Positions 15,676 to 23,976 are shown, counted from the first letter of the stretch. The stretch is DNA of 41,428 bases from Desmonostoc geniculatum HA4340-LM1 (GCA_019359545.1 JAHHHB010000061.1:1-41428), one strand, 5' to 3'. A program made the numbers and translations. Notes: a model not told the origin generated them from the letters alone.

Positions 15676-16907
15676 GTAGTTTAAATTGGATAGTGCCAGC
15701 AGAACGCATACAAAAACTGCCACCTTATGTATTTGCCCGTTTAGATGAACTAAAAGCTAAAGCACGGGAACAAGGGTTAGATTTAATTGATTTGGGCATG
15801 GGAAACCCCGATGGTGCAACACCACAACCAGTGGTAGAAGCGGCCATCGCTGCTTTGCAAAATCCCGCTAATCACGGTTATCCTCCCTTTGAAGGCACTG
15901 CGAGTTTCCGCCGAGCGATTACTAATTGGTATCGTCGGCGTTATGATGTCATTCTCGATCCTGATAGCGAAGCTTTGCCACTGCTGGGTTCTAAAGAAGG
16001 ATTAACTCATTTAGCGATCGCCTACGTTAACCCTGGCGATGTGGTTTTAGTTCCTTCTCCCGCTTATCCCGCCCATTTTCGCGGCCCAGCCATCGCCGGG
16101 GGGAAAATCCACAGCTTGATTCTCAAACCAGAAAATGACTGGTTAATCGATTTAGCTGCCATTCCCGATGAGGTTGCCCAACAAGCCAAAATCCTCTACT
16201 TCAACTATCCCAGCAATCCTACCGCCGCCACCGCCCCCCGCGAATTCTTTGAAGAAATCGTCGCCTTCGCCCGCAAACATGAAATTTTGCTGGTGCATGA
16301 TTTGTGTTACGCCGAGTTAGCCTTTGATGGTTATCAACCCACTAGCTTGTTAGAAATTCCCGGTGCGAAGGAAATTGGTGTAGAATTTCACACCTTATCT
16401 AAAACCTACAATATGGCTGGTTGGCGCGTCGGGTTTGTGGTGGGAAACCGCCATGTCATCCAAGGTTTGCGGACACTGAAAACTAACTTGGATTACGGCA
16501 TTTTTGCCGCCTTGCAAACAGCCGCCGAAACAGCTTTGCAACTCCCAGATGTATATTTGCATGAAGTACAACAACGCTACCGGACTCGTCGTGATTTCCT
16601 GATTGAAGGGTTAGGACAGTTGGGTTGGGATATCCCCAAAACCAAGGCGACAATGTATCTTTGGGTAAAATGTCCTGTGGGAATGGGTTCTACAGATTTT
16701 GCCTTGAATGTCTTGCAGCAAACAGGCGTTGTGGTTACCCCAGGTAATGCCTTTGGGGTTGCAGGTGAAGGGTATGTGAGGATTAGTTTGATTGCAGATT
16801 GCGATCGCTTGGGTGAAGCTTTACATCGCTTCAAGCAAGCTGGCATCCGCTATCAACCGGAAACTGTAGTTTCTGCTTCAGGAGCGATCGCCGATCTTGT
16901 TAGTTGA
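15672..16907 (+). CDS. Class I/II aminotransferase (aspartate/alanine/LL-DAP aminotransferase-like)
   Basis: 411 residues, fold type I, PLP-dependent. Conserved features: DLGMGNPDGATPQPV near the N-terminus, YPPFEGTASFRRAITNWYRRRY, the PLP-contacting NYPSNPTA and VHDLCYAELAFDG segments, and the Schiff-base lysine in HTLSKTYNMAGWRVGF. The closest subgroup by eye is the AlaC/MfnC/LL-diaminopimelate-aminotransferase-like group, often annotated as aspartate aminotransferase. Its ATG overlaps the stop of the dehydrogenase gene. The exact substrate cannot be set from sequence alone. Confidence 0.88.
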   Translation: MSSLNWIVPAERIQKLPPYVFARLDELKAKAREQGLDLIDLGMGNPDGATPQPVVEAAIAALQNPANHGYPPFEGTASFRRAITNWYRRRYDVILDPDSEALPLLGSKEGLTHLAIAYVNPGDVVLVPSPAYPAHFRGPAIAGGKIHSLILKPENDWLIDLAAIPDEVAQQAKILYFNYPSNPTAATAPREFFEEIVAFARKHEILLVHDLCYAELAFDGYQPTSLLEIPGAKEIGVEFHTLSKTYNMAGWRVGFVVGNRHVIQGLRTLKTNLDYGIFAALQTAAETALQLPDVYLHEVQQRYRTRRDFLIEGLGQLGWDIPKTKATMYLWVKCPVGMGSTDFALNVLQQTGVVVTPGNAFGVAGEGYVRISLIADCDRLGEALHRFKQAGIRYQPETVVSASGAIADLVS

Positions 16908-16972
16908 TTTCTACAAGCCCCAACTCCTGACATATAGCGTTTTGCAAGTACATGATGTACACCCCTCCCCAA

Positions 16973-16995
16973 CCCTCCCCTTATTAAGGGGAGGG
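16973..16995. repeat. REP-like palindrome CCCTCCCC-TTATTAA-GGGGAGGG
   Basis: A short palindrome of the kind scattered through Nostoc-type intergenic DNA. Related versions lie at about 22786-22803 and at the insertion site of the MITE at 22723-22876. It could act as a weak bidirectional terminator between the aminotransferase and the converging FMN reductase gene. Confidence 0.75.
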
Positions 16996-17131
16996 TGCGC
17001 GATAGCGCAGGTAGCGATCGCTTCTTAATCTGCAAATGGTTATAATTCTTATACAGAAATAGTTTCAGCTATTTTTAACCAGAGTTTGAGAAAATCAGCG
17101 CCGATTTTTCAGAATAGTTTTTGACCCTCAA

Positions 17132-17677
17132 CTAATTAACATCCTGTAGCTTGCGAGTGTTATCTACTAAGCTCTGAGCAAATTGATCAAATCTTTGTGA
17201 AAGTTTATCATCTAATAACTTACCTTCAGGACTGAAAGCAGCCCAAGCTTGACCAATCGCTATCTGCTCTGGTATAGACCATCCATGCACCCATCTCACG
17301 ATTAGTCTGAGGTCATTCAACGCATTACTATTAGGCTGTCCACCCAACACACTAATCAACCCTGTCACTTTCCCAGACAATTGATCAAAGCTCATCAAAT
17401 CTAGAGCATTTTTCAAAACACCACTGACACTACCATGATACTCAGGTGTCGCTAAAATTAACCCATGAGCATTACTAACTGTATCTTGTAAGCGTTTCAC
17501 ATCTGGGTATTCTGGATACTCCTTTCCACCATTACAGAATGGTAGATTCAACAGCCGTAAATCAAGAATCTCTACCTCTGCACCCAAGGCTTCTACTCTT
17601 TGTATTGCAGCCTGTAAAGCAAGATGGGTATAAGAATTAGGTCTTAAACTACCACCAATGCCAATAATTCTCACCAT
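17132..17677 (-). CDS. NADPH-dependent FMN reductase family protein
   Basis: 181 residues with a flavodoxin-like fold. The FMN phosphate loop is GSLRPNSYTHLAL (residues 9-21), and the second flavin-binding segment is TPEYHGSVSGVLKNALDL. This group (PF03358) covers NADPH:FMN reductases and related azo- or quinone reductases. The length fits. It is a monocistronic minus-strand gene with a short 5' leader. A role in quinone or metal-related redox homeostasis is plausible but not shown. Confidence 0.9.
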   Translation of the reverse strand: MVRIIGIGGSLRPNSYTHLALQAAIQRVEALGAEVEILDLRLLNLPFCNGGKEYPEYPDVKRLQDTVSNAHGLILATPEYHGSVSGVLKNALDLMSFDQLSGKVTGLISVLGGQPNSNALNDLRLIVRWVHGWSIPEQIAIGQAWAAFSPEGKLLDDKLSQRFDQFAQSLVDNTRKLQDVN

Positions 17678-18189
17678 AATTAACTCGCAAATGACTAACT
17701 AAACATTATCAGAATGCTTCAAATTAAAATTTTGGGTGAAATTTGAAGGTTTTTCACCTACCCTCAGGAGTGTCACTTTCCCGATTTGAAACTTTCCCGA
17801 TTTGAATTCTCCTTGTTTAAACCACGCACTTGGGCAAGGTAGCACAGAAATACATTTCCCCCATTGTCTTAATCACGGATTGATACGGATTAATAGATTA
17901 CACGGTTGATTCAAATAGGACTTACGCAAAAGTACACGCTGTAGGGGCAATTCATGAATTGCCCCTACGTGAAAATAAGGGTTTTGGCTATTGTTTGCGT
18001 AAGTCCTGTCAAAGAAAGTAGCTAGTGAATTATAGAGGATTTGGGCGATCGCTCTGGCTCATCAACACTACAAAGATTTGTTGCCAGTTCATCATACCCC
18101 GTAACTTTGTAACAAGTCTAAATAATATTTAACAATTTTAACAATGTGTGGCAATGTTTTATGGTAGATTAAAAACATTATTGGCTATA
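17678..18189. other. Intergenic region with MITE, between FMN reductase and tRNA-Ala
   Basis: About 510 bp. Apart from the MITE at 17917-18007 it holds only A+T-rich sequence, including a duplicated phrase CCCGATTTGAA near 17780. No gene is seen. Confidence 0.5.
17917..18007. mobile_element. MITE-like element with AGGACTTACGCAAA ends
   Basis: 91 bp with perfect 14-bp terminal inverted repeats (AGGACTTACGCAAA and TTTGCGTAAGTCCT). The centre is a perfect 28-bp palindrome GTAGGGGCAATTCA/TGAATTGCCCCTAC (17941-17968). No clear target-site duplication was found in the flanks. It has no coding capacity. Confidence 0.85.
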
Positions 18190-18262
18190 TGGAGAATAGG
18201 GAACTCGAATCCCTGACCTCTGCGGTGCGATCGCAGCGCTCTACCAACTGAGCTAATTCCCC
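18190..18262 (-). tRNA. trnA-CGC: tRNA-Ala(CGC)
   Basis: 73 nt on the minus strand: acceptor GGGGAAT pairs with ATTCTCC, the D arm is GCTCAGTTGGTAGAGC, the anticodon stem CTGCG/CGCAG holds loop ATCGCAC (anticodon CGC), and the T arm is AGGGATTCGAGTTCCCT. Base pair 3:70 is G-U, the alanine identity element, which supports the anticodon reading. CCA is not encoded. A HIP1 octamer (GCGATCGC) forms part of the anticodon arm. Confidence 0.95.
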
Positions 18263-18289
18263 TTAATTAATTCACCAATCAATATTTTA

Positions 18290-19015
18290 TCATTCACTGA
18301 CTAATGGCTGGGATTGTTTTTGAGAATAAACTTTCTGCACCCGTTCAAGTTCCAAATCACTGAGGTAATCAACAGTCCAGTTACAGCAGCGCTGAAGCAT
18401 ATGGAATGGGTAAGTGTTTGCTACACCCACAACTTGCATGTGCGATCGCTTTGCTGCTTCAATACCAGCTGGTGTATCTTCAATTGCTAGACACTCTTGG
18501 GGTTGAAGATTTAATTCTGGGTATTCTTCATTCAACTTTTTCACTCCCAGTAGATAACCATCGGGTTCTGGTTTACTGGTAGTGATGTCATCACCCGCGA
18601 CGATAATTTTAAAGTGTTCTGCTAGTTTAGCCCGATTGAGTACCAATTCTATTTCTTTGCGAATAGCGCCACTGACTAATCCTAGTTTCAGATTGCGCGA
18701 TCGCACTTGAAATATCAAGTCTTCTACACCTGAATATAAAGGCAGTTTCTCAATTTTTTCTAGTTCTAGTGCGTAAGCTTGGGCTTTACGGTGTAGCAAA
18801 TCAGTTAAATATTTTTCCGTAACTACTCTACCACGATTAGCGAGTAGTTGCCCAAAACAAGCGCGATCGCTGCGTCCCAAAGAAGCTTGACGCTCATTAA
18901 CCCGCTGCGGTTGGAGATTTTCTTGGATGAGAATCTCATCTATTAGTTGCAGGTGGATTGGCTCATCGTTAATGATGACACCATTAAAATCAAAGAGAAC
19001 TGCCTTTAAACTCAT
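18290..19015 (-). CDS. HAD-superfamily hydrolase, beta-phosphoglucomutase-like, with DxN motif I
   Basis: 241 residues. HAD motif I is LFDFNGVIIND (Asp9, with Asn11 where Asp is usual), motif II is LVSGAIRKE, and motifs III/IV are SKPEPDGY and AIEDTPAGIEAAK. An alpha-helical cap lies between motif I and II, as in beta-PGM/CbbY-type phosphatases. Replacement of the second Asp by Asn removes the usual general acid/base, so a standard phosphomonoesterase role is uncertain. Its ATG overlaps the stop of the upstream methyltransferase by 4 bp (ATGA), which indicates translational coupling. Confidence 0.88.
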   Translation of the reverse strand: MSLKAVLFDFNGVIINDEPIHLQLIDEILIQENLQPQRVNERQASLGRSDRACFGQLLANRGRVVTEKYLTDLLHRKAQAYALELEKIEKLPLYSGVEDLIFQVRSRNLKLGLVSGAIRKEIELVLNRAKLAEHFKIIVAGDDITTSKPEPDGYLLGVKKLNEEYPELNLQPQECLAIEDTPAGIEAAKRSHMQVVGVANTYPFHMLQRCCNWTVDYLSDLELERVQKVYSQKQSQPLVSE

Positions 19016-19911
19016 GCGATTATGCCAAATGCTGGCGATCCAAGTCCCTCCAAATTATTATTATCTATTGTGGTGTCAGTTGATGTTGCAGAGTATTGGC
19101 GCACATTTTCGCTGGCTATGGGTTTAATACCGCTAGTTACCTGATTTATCCACCAGACATCTTGAGTTCGCACTGCTTCAAACCCTGCTGCACCCATATT
19201 CGCATCGACACTACCATTGGCATACTCACGAATATATGGTTCTTCAAAAAGGTCATTGAGCCAATGTAATTGACGCAGAGTCTTTTGATTACCATCTTGA
19301 ATTAACACTTGTCCTCCTGTTACCAGCAACCGGAAGCTTTCTCGCAAAATTGCTAGTGACACTGCATCTGGTATTTCGTGAAACAGTAAGGAAGCTGTCA
19401 CCAAATCAAATGTTGCATCACTCAAACCAGTTTTCTCAGCATTTCCGTGTCGCCAAACGATATCTAAACCGGCAGTTCGGCTTTTATCTTCTGCCCTTAC
19501 CAACATATAAGGTGATAAGTCCAAACCAATAACTTCGGCTTCGGGGAAAGCCTGCTTTAACATTAAAGTAGTGGAACCCGTACCACAACCTAAATCAAGT
19601 ATGCGTCGTGGTTTTACCTTGATAGCATCAATTAAAGCTTGACGGACAACAGTTTCGTTAGGTGGCAAAACATATTGGGTGATGGGATCGTAAGTAACCG
19701 CTGCATCAGAAGTAAGATATCCGCCTGCAATCCCGTGAAAGTTTTGACTGCTGTAGTACGATGGAATTATGACATCATCTCGTCTAAAGCGATCGCATTC
19801 TTTCTCCCAGTCAATACTAAGAGCATAACGCCGCAACTCATCTTCATCAATGAAAAAACGCGCTACAGGCGATAAAAAACGTTCCCAAATTGTGTCTTGA
19901 CGCACTGCCAT
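19012..19911 (-). CDS. Class I SAM-dependent methyltransferase
   Basis: 299 residues. The SAM-binding motif I is LDLGCGTGSTTLMLKQAF (around residue 105), with the acidic residue of motif II in EVIGLDLSPYML, then DLVTASLLFHEIPDAV and a GGQVLIQDGNQ strand. About 90 residues precede the catalytic domain (FLSPVARFFIDEDELRRYA). This domain order occurs in cyanobacterial small-molecule methyltransferases. It is the first gene of a two-gene minus-strand operon with the HAD protein. The substrate is unknown. Confidence 0.88.
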   Translation of the reverse strand: MAVRQDTIWERFLSPVARFFIDEDELRRYALSIDWEKECDRFRRDDVIIPSYYSSQNFHGIAGGYLTSDAAVTYDPITQYVLPPNETVVRQALIDAIKVKPRRILDLGCGTGSTTLMLKQAFPEAEVIGLDLSPYMLVRAEDKSRTAGLDIVWRHGNAEKTGLSDATFDLVTASLLFHEIPDAVSLAILRESFRLLVTGGQVLIQDGNQKTLRQLHWLNDLFEEPYIREYANGSVDANMGAAGFEAVRTQDVWWINQVTSGIKPIASENVRQYSATSTDTTIDNNNLEGLGSPAFGIIA

Positions 19912-20022
19912 AGGTATTGTGTCAGAAGTGTAAAGGCTATTTTAATCAGAGTTATTTTCTTTACAAATTTTAATACATCTTTTCTGGTTGTGGCGATCGG
20001 TTTGAGGCTCAAACACCCAAGT

Positions 20023-20040
20023 ATACTACAATTGTAGTAT
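20023..20040. promoter_or_regulatory. Perfect 18-bp palindrome, possible operator
   Basis: ATACTACAATTGTAGTAT lies between the divergent methyltransferase (start 19911) and glycosyltransferase (start 20205) genes. The TACA/TGTA half-sites resemble dyads bound by BlaI/CopY-type repressors. No such regulator is encoded in the window, so the assignment is only a resemblance. Confidence 0.45.
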
Positions 20041-20204
20041 GTAATTTTTGTAGACTGGGTAATGGGGATTGGGTTATTCTCTCGTTCATGACCCGCTTTG
20101 TGCCACGATGTTTTATCCTATCATCTACCCTTTTCTAAAAACCTGCCCTTGAAAGCCTCATCTCCCCGACTCCCCAGTCCCCAGCCTCCAATAACAAATA
20201 ACAA

Positions 20205-21401
20205 ATGACTAATGAGAACGCCTTGATAGTAGAAAGCGCTATTTCACTTTTATTGCTATTTATTCAAGTACCAGCAACGGCCATTTTGCTTTCGCGTCTG
20301 CTAAAGGGGCCAGGACGACAGCCGCCAATAGAACCGCAACAGCCCACGCCGGAAATGTTGGGTAGGGTTAGCGTTGTCGTTCCGACGCTGAATGAGGCGC
20401 TTCGTATTAGCCCTCTGCTAGCGGGTTTAAGTCAGCAAAGCTACGAAGTTCGGGAAATTCTTGTTGTCGATAGCAATTCCAGTGATGGTACTCCGGATTT
20501 GGTAAAGGCGATGCAGCAAAAAGATCCGCGCTTTCGCTTGATGACAGATGATCCCTTACCTTCTGGTTGGGTGGGGCGTCCTTGGGCGTTGCATAATGGT
20601 TTTCTATATAGTTCAGAAACTAGTGAGTGGTTTCTAGGGCTGGATGCTGATATTCAACCGCATCCTGGTTTGGTTGCTGGTTTGGTGAAGACAGCCGAAG
20701 CACAAGGTTATGACTTGGTTTCCCTTTCACCCCAGTTCATTCTCAAATATCCGGGGGAATGCTGGCTACAACCGGCTTTGTTGATGACTTTGCTTTACCG
20801 ATTTGATCCAGCTGGAATCAATACACAGCAGCCAGAACGGGTAATGGCAAATGGACAGTGTTTTTTGTGTCGTCGCTTTGTTTTAGCGGCTGTCGGTGGC
20901 TACAGCAGTGGGAGTAGTTCTTTTTGTGATGATGTCACCTTGGCACGGAATATTGCTATTCAAGGTTATAAAGTGGGCTTTTTAGATGGCGCAAAAGTAC
21001 TAAAAGTACGGATGTATGAAGGGGCAATGGAGACGTGGAAGGAATGGGGGCGCAGTCTCGACCTCAAAGATGCAACCTCTCGTTCTCAGCTGTGGGGAGA
21101 TTTATGGCTACTCTTGGCAGTCCAAGGTTTACCAATTTTAATCATCTTGATTTTCTCACTAGAGATGCAATTAATCGCCTCTCTACCTATACCCTCATTT
21201 TTCTTACTGGGTTTGAATTTATTTCTGCTGGTGATTCGCTTTGGTATGCTAATGGCGATCGCACCTTCATACGATCGCCATACTGCCAAAGGCGGTTGGT
21301 TATTCTGGCTTTCCCCTTTAGCCGATCCCATAGCCGTACTACGAATCTTCCTATCTGCATTCCGCACTCCACGCGAATGGCGGGGAAGAAAATACATATG
21401 A
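20205..21401 (+). CDS. cruG: Family 2 glycosyltransferase, CruG-like (carotenoid 2'-O-glycosyltransferase)
   Basis: 398 residues. An N-terminal membrane helix (residues 7-30) precedes a GT-A domain: VSVVVPTLNEA, VDSNSSDGT, the metal-binding LDADIQ, and FCDDVTLARNI. Two or three more helices follow (about 300-325, 327-350 and 365-385). This layout fits CruG, which glycosylates the 2'-hydroxyl of myxol-type carotenoids at the membrane, and is related to HpnB, which is also present here at 32848. Assignment to CruG is by overall resemblance (PLPSGWVGRPWALHNG, CRRFVLAAVGGY), not by a unique motif. The start codon lies in an STRR-like AATAACAAATGACTAATG tract. Confidence 0.65.
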   Translation: MTNENALIVESAISLLLLFIQVPATAILLSRLLKGPGRQPPIEPQQPTPEMLGRVSVVVPTLNEALRISPLLAGLSQQSYEVREILVVDSNSSDGTPDLVKAMQQKDPRFRLMTDDPLPSGWVGRPWALHNGFLYSSETSEWFLGLDADIQPHPGLVAGLVKTAEAQGYDLVSLSPQFILKYPGECWLQPALLMTLLYRFDPAGINTQQPERVMANGQCFLCRRFVLAAVGGYSSGSSSFCDDVTLARNIAIQGYKVGFLDGAKVLKVRMYEGAMETWKEWGRSLDLKDATSRSQLWGDLWLLLAVQGLPILIILIFSLEMQLIASLPIPSFFLLGLNLFLLVIRFGMLMAIAPSYDRHTAKGGWLFWLSPLADPIAVLRIFLSAFRTPREWRGRKYI

Positions 21402-21526
21402 GTTGGGCATTGGGCATTGGGGAGTTAAGAGTTATTCTCCCCCTACCTCCCCTGCTCACTCATACCAATTTGAAATAAGGACAGATACAAAAGAAGGAAA
21501 CCCAGATCAAATCAAGCTTTCTTCAA

Positions 21527-21554
21527 TTTTGAATTTTGAATTTTGAATTTTGAA
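21527..21554. repeat. STRR (TTTTGAA)4
   Basis: Four perfect TTTTGAA heptamers lie between the 3' ends of the converging glycosyltransferase and RNase HI genes and end 7 bp before the rnhA stop codon. Confidence 0.95.
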
Positions 21555-21560
21555 TTGATA

Positions 21561-22469
21561 TCACTCCTCTTCCCCTCCCACTCGATCCCCCCGTTCTAGT
21601 TCCCAAAGAATTTGATTTCCTTCCCGGCGTACCCGTGAGACTATCCAATTTCGCCAGCGCCACTGATCCCCTCTACTGGTAACAGCACTGGCGTGGACAT
21701 CCATTAAATCTGCTAACTCGGAACTGGTAATTAAGTAGCCTTTTTCGGAAATTTCGTCAGCTATACGCAGAGTTTCAACTAAGTTGCGGAGTTGTAAAAC
21801 CCTGATTTCCTGCGGTGTTTCATCGGTTGCGGCCGCTGTTGGCCCAGTTGATGGTTCCATAACGGTTATTTCTGGTGCAGAAGTAGTGACTTGGTGTGTA
21901 TTTTGGTTATTTATTCTAGAATTTTTCTCATAATCAGCTACTTTTGCTACATTTGTTTCACTTGTGTTAGGTAAAGTTTTATAAAGATTTGTCGAAGATA
22001 ATTGTTGTAGAGATGGGATTTTACCACTGGCATATGTGCGAGCGATCGCATCACAACGTTCGTTACCTATGTTACCAGAATGTCCCTTGACATATTGCCA
22101 TTTTACTTGTTCGCTATTGAGTTCATCTAAGATTTCTAAAAGGTCTTGGTTTTGGACGGGGTTACCATCTGATTTTTTCCAGCCTTTCTTTTTCCAGCCT
22201 TTCACCCACTTGGTAACGCAGTTAATTAGATATTCGCTATCAGTGTAGAGGGTGATGGGTTGGGCTTGTTGGGATGTTTGCAGAAATTCCAGGGCAGCGA
22301 TCGCGGCTTGCATTTCCATTTTATTATTAGTGGTATGGGGAGATGCATCGCCCATTTCGTGAATTGAGCCATCACTAAAGTAGACGACAACACCCCAACC
22401 GCCAGGGCCAGGGTTAACACTGCAAGCACCGTCTGTGTATATGCTTTGGATTGTGGGTTGGATGGACAT
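21561..22469 (-). CDS. rnhA: Ribonuclease HI with C-terminal extension
   Basis: 302 residues, about twice the usual 150. Residues 1-150 are RNase HI, which cuts RNA in RNA-DNA hybrids. Catalytic residues are Asp13 (YTDGACS), Glu52 (NNKMEMQ), Asp77 (LYTDSEY), Asp140 (NERCDAIAR), with His130 in VKGHSGN. A basic handle is present (KGWKKKGWKKSDGNP). A low-complexity Thr/Pro/Asn linker (about 155-215) leads to a C-terminal domain of about 80 residues, EIRVLQLRNLVETLRIADE to ILWELERGDR, that resembles a winged helix or other small nucleic-acid-binding fold. Such extended forms occur in related cyanobacteria. Confidence 0.93.
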   Translation of the reverse strand: MSIQPTIQSIYTDGACSVNPGPGGWGVVVYFSDGSIHEMGDASPHTTNNKMEMQAAIAALEFLQTSQQAQPITLYTDSEYLINCVTKWVKGWKKKGWKKSDGNPVQNQDLLEILDELNSEQVKWQYVKGHSGNIGNERCDAIARTYASGKIPSLQQLSSTNLYKTLPNTSETNVAKVADYEKNSRINNQNTHQVTTSAPEITVMEPSTGPTAAATDETPQEIRVLQLRNLVETLRIADEISEKGYLITSSELADLMDVHASAVTSRGDQWRWRNWIVSRVRREGNQILWELERGDRVGGEEE

Positions 22470-22722
22470 GGTTAGGATATAGAAATAGCAAAATACGCTA
22501 AGGGAAGAGTTCTTAACGACGAAAGCAAAGGCTAATAAAGATTAGCACAGCAAAGAAGTTACCGATGCCTACACCTCGAAGTGTAGGGGCACGGCAGTGC
22601 TCAGTGGTGTCAACTTAACGTGAAATCCTTGTCAAGAGGTAATATTGACTTCATTCACTTACACTCACCATGTCACCCCACCCCGGTTTTGTCTAAAGCC
22701 AAAACCTGCCCTCCCCTTAGTA
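22470..22722. other. Intergenic region upstream of rnhA
   Basis: About 250 bp holding the presumed rnhA promoter and part of a REP-like tract (CCTGCCCTCCCCTTAGTA) that is the left half of a MITE target. No coding frame is supported. Confidence 0.4.
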
Positions 22723-22876
22723 CTACGGTGTATACACAAGTTTGAAATACCTGATGAATCTGGGTTTTACCCCACCCTAACCCTCCCCTTGTGAAGGGGA
22801 GGGAACTGGATTTCCTGTTTCCCCCCTTTATAAGGGGGGATTAAGGGGGGTAATTCGAGTTGTGTATACACCGTAG
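22723..22876. mobile_element. MITE-like element with CTACGGTGTATACAC ends and 10-bp target duplication
   Basis: 154 bp with perfect 17-bp terminal inverted repeats (CTACGGTGTATACACAA and TTGTGTATACACCGTAG). CCCCTTAGTA occurs directly on both sides (22713-22722 and 22877-22886). Removing the element and one copy restores CTCCCCTTAGTAAGGGGAG, a REP-like palindrome. The interior contains further REP-like GGGGAGGG units. A diverged relative lies at 28972-29103. Confidence 0.88.
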
Positions 22877-22886
22877 CCCCTTAGTA

Positions 22887-23379
22887 AGGGGAGGGATTGA
22901 GGGGTGGGGTAAAGTGTTGTGGGACAAGTCTAATAGATTGCATTTTGTCCCTTGCTATAGTATCGTTTATACCAATACATGCACCTTGAAAACTTAATCA
23001 GTACATATTTTTTACGTCTGACTTAATGGCTAGTACAGCACGGCGGAAATGAACATACCATTTGAAATGTCTAAAACCCTTACGCAACAGTAATTACAAA
23101 TTACGTTAACTTAAGGGAGCGTAGCCCATTACGAATTACGCGAAGCGGTACTAGTTTACTAAAGCCATTTTGTTAAGAAACGTAACCTGAGGGGGTCGTT
23201 CAAAGCTTGAAAAGCTTATTCTTTCGTAAACCCCCTCAGATAACTTACTCTATAAGGGTTTGAGTTACTTGCAGACTGTGATTATTGTCAATAATTGTAG
23301 TCTATTGACAGGTAAAATAGACCCCCCTCAGTTTTACAGTTATGTAAGCCTTATTTGGTAACCTTTCTGTAAAGGTAGG
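22887..23379. other. Intergenic region and presumed CRISPR leader
   Basis: About 490 bp without genes. A stem CTGAGGGGGT (23187-23196) and ACCCCCTCAG (23230-23239) encloses a loop with a second small palindrome AAGCTTGAAAAGCTT. A third ACCCCCCTCAG copy lies near 23323. The last 100 bp before the first CRISPR repeat is A+T-rich and is the likely leader. Confidence 0.5.
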
Positions 23380-23930
23380 GTTTTAAATCTCTTACCCCTC
23401 ACGGGGATGGAAACACTAAGAGTTAATTTTGTTCTAAATAGGAATTCACATTGGTTTTAAATCTCTTACCCCTCACGGGGATGGAAACAATTGCGTGAGA
23501 TCTTTAACTCTGGCATCACAATGCTTGTTTTAAATCTCTTACCCCTCACGGGGATGGAAACTCCAATGAAAAATTGAAGGCAGAAACCCATTTCCAATGG
23601 TTTTAAATCTCTTACCCCTCACGGGGATGGAAACCATCATCATTGCCGGCGTTTCCACCGGTAACATTGACAAAAGTTTTAAATCTCTTACCCCTCACGG
23701 GGATGGAAACGTTTGAATGGCATAACCATGCCAAATGCCGTCAATAATACGTTTTAAATCTCTTACCCCTCACGGGGATGCAAACTGGTGATTGCATCCA
23801 CTTTTTTGCTCGTTAATATCGCGTTTTAAATCTCTTACCCCTCACGGGGATGAAAACTTCTTTGAAAATTCCAAATAGCCATCCAAGAATATACAGTTTT
23901 AAATAAACTTAATATTATGTATGGGGATTT
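23380..23930 (+). CRISPR. CRISPR array, 7 repeats plus a degenerate terminal repeat, no cas genes in the window
   Basis: Repeat length is 35 bp, starting GTTTTAAATCTCTTACCCC and ending CACGGGGATGGAAAC, with an internal CCCC/GGGG stem. Repeats start at 23380, 23454, 23527, 23600, 23676, 23751 and 23823; spacers are 37-41 bp and all different. Repeat 6 has one change (GATGCAAAC) and repeat 7 another (GATGAAAAC). A highly degenerate eighth copy begins at 23896. Decay at the right end places the leader on the left, so crRNA runs along the plus strand. The nearest gene, on the right, is not cas-related. Confidence 0.97.
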
Positions 23931-23976
23931 ATAGCATTAGCGATCGCCATCTATAAGTCTTCAACCGGATATGATA

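Noticed and set aside
22723..22876. Riboswitch or rRNA-like structure suggested by the dense stems
   Set aside because: The stems are explained by MITE ends and REP palindromes with a target-site duplication.
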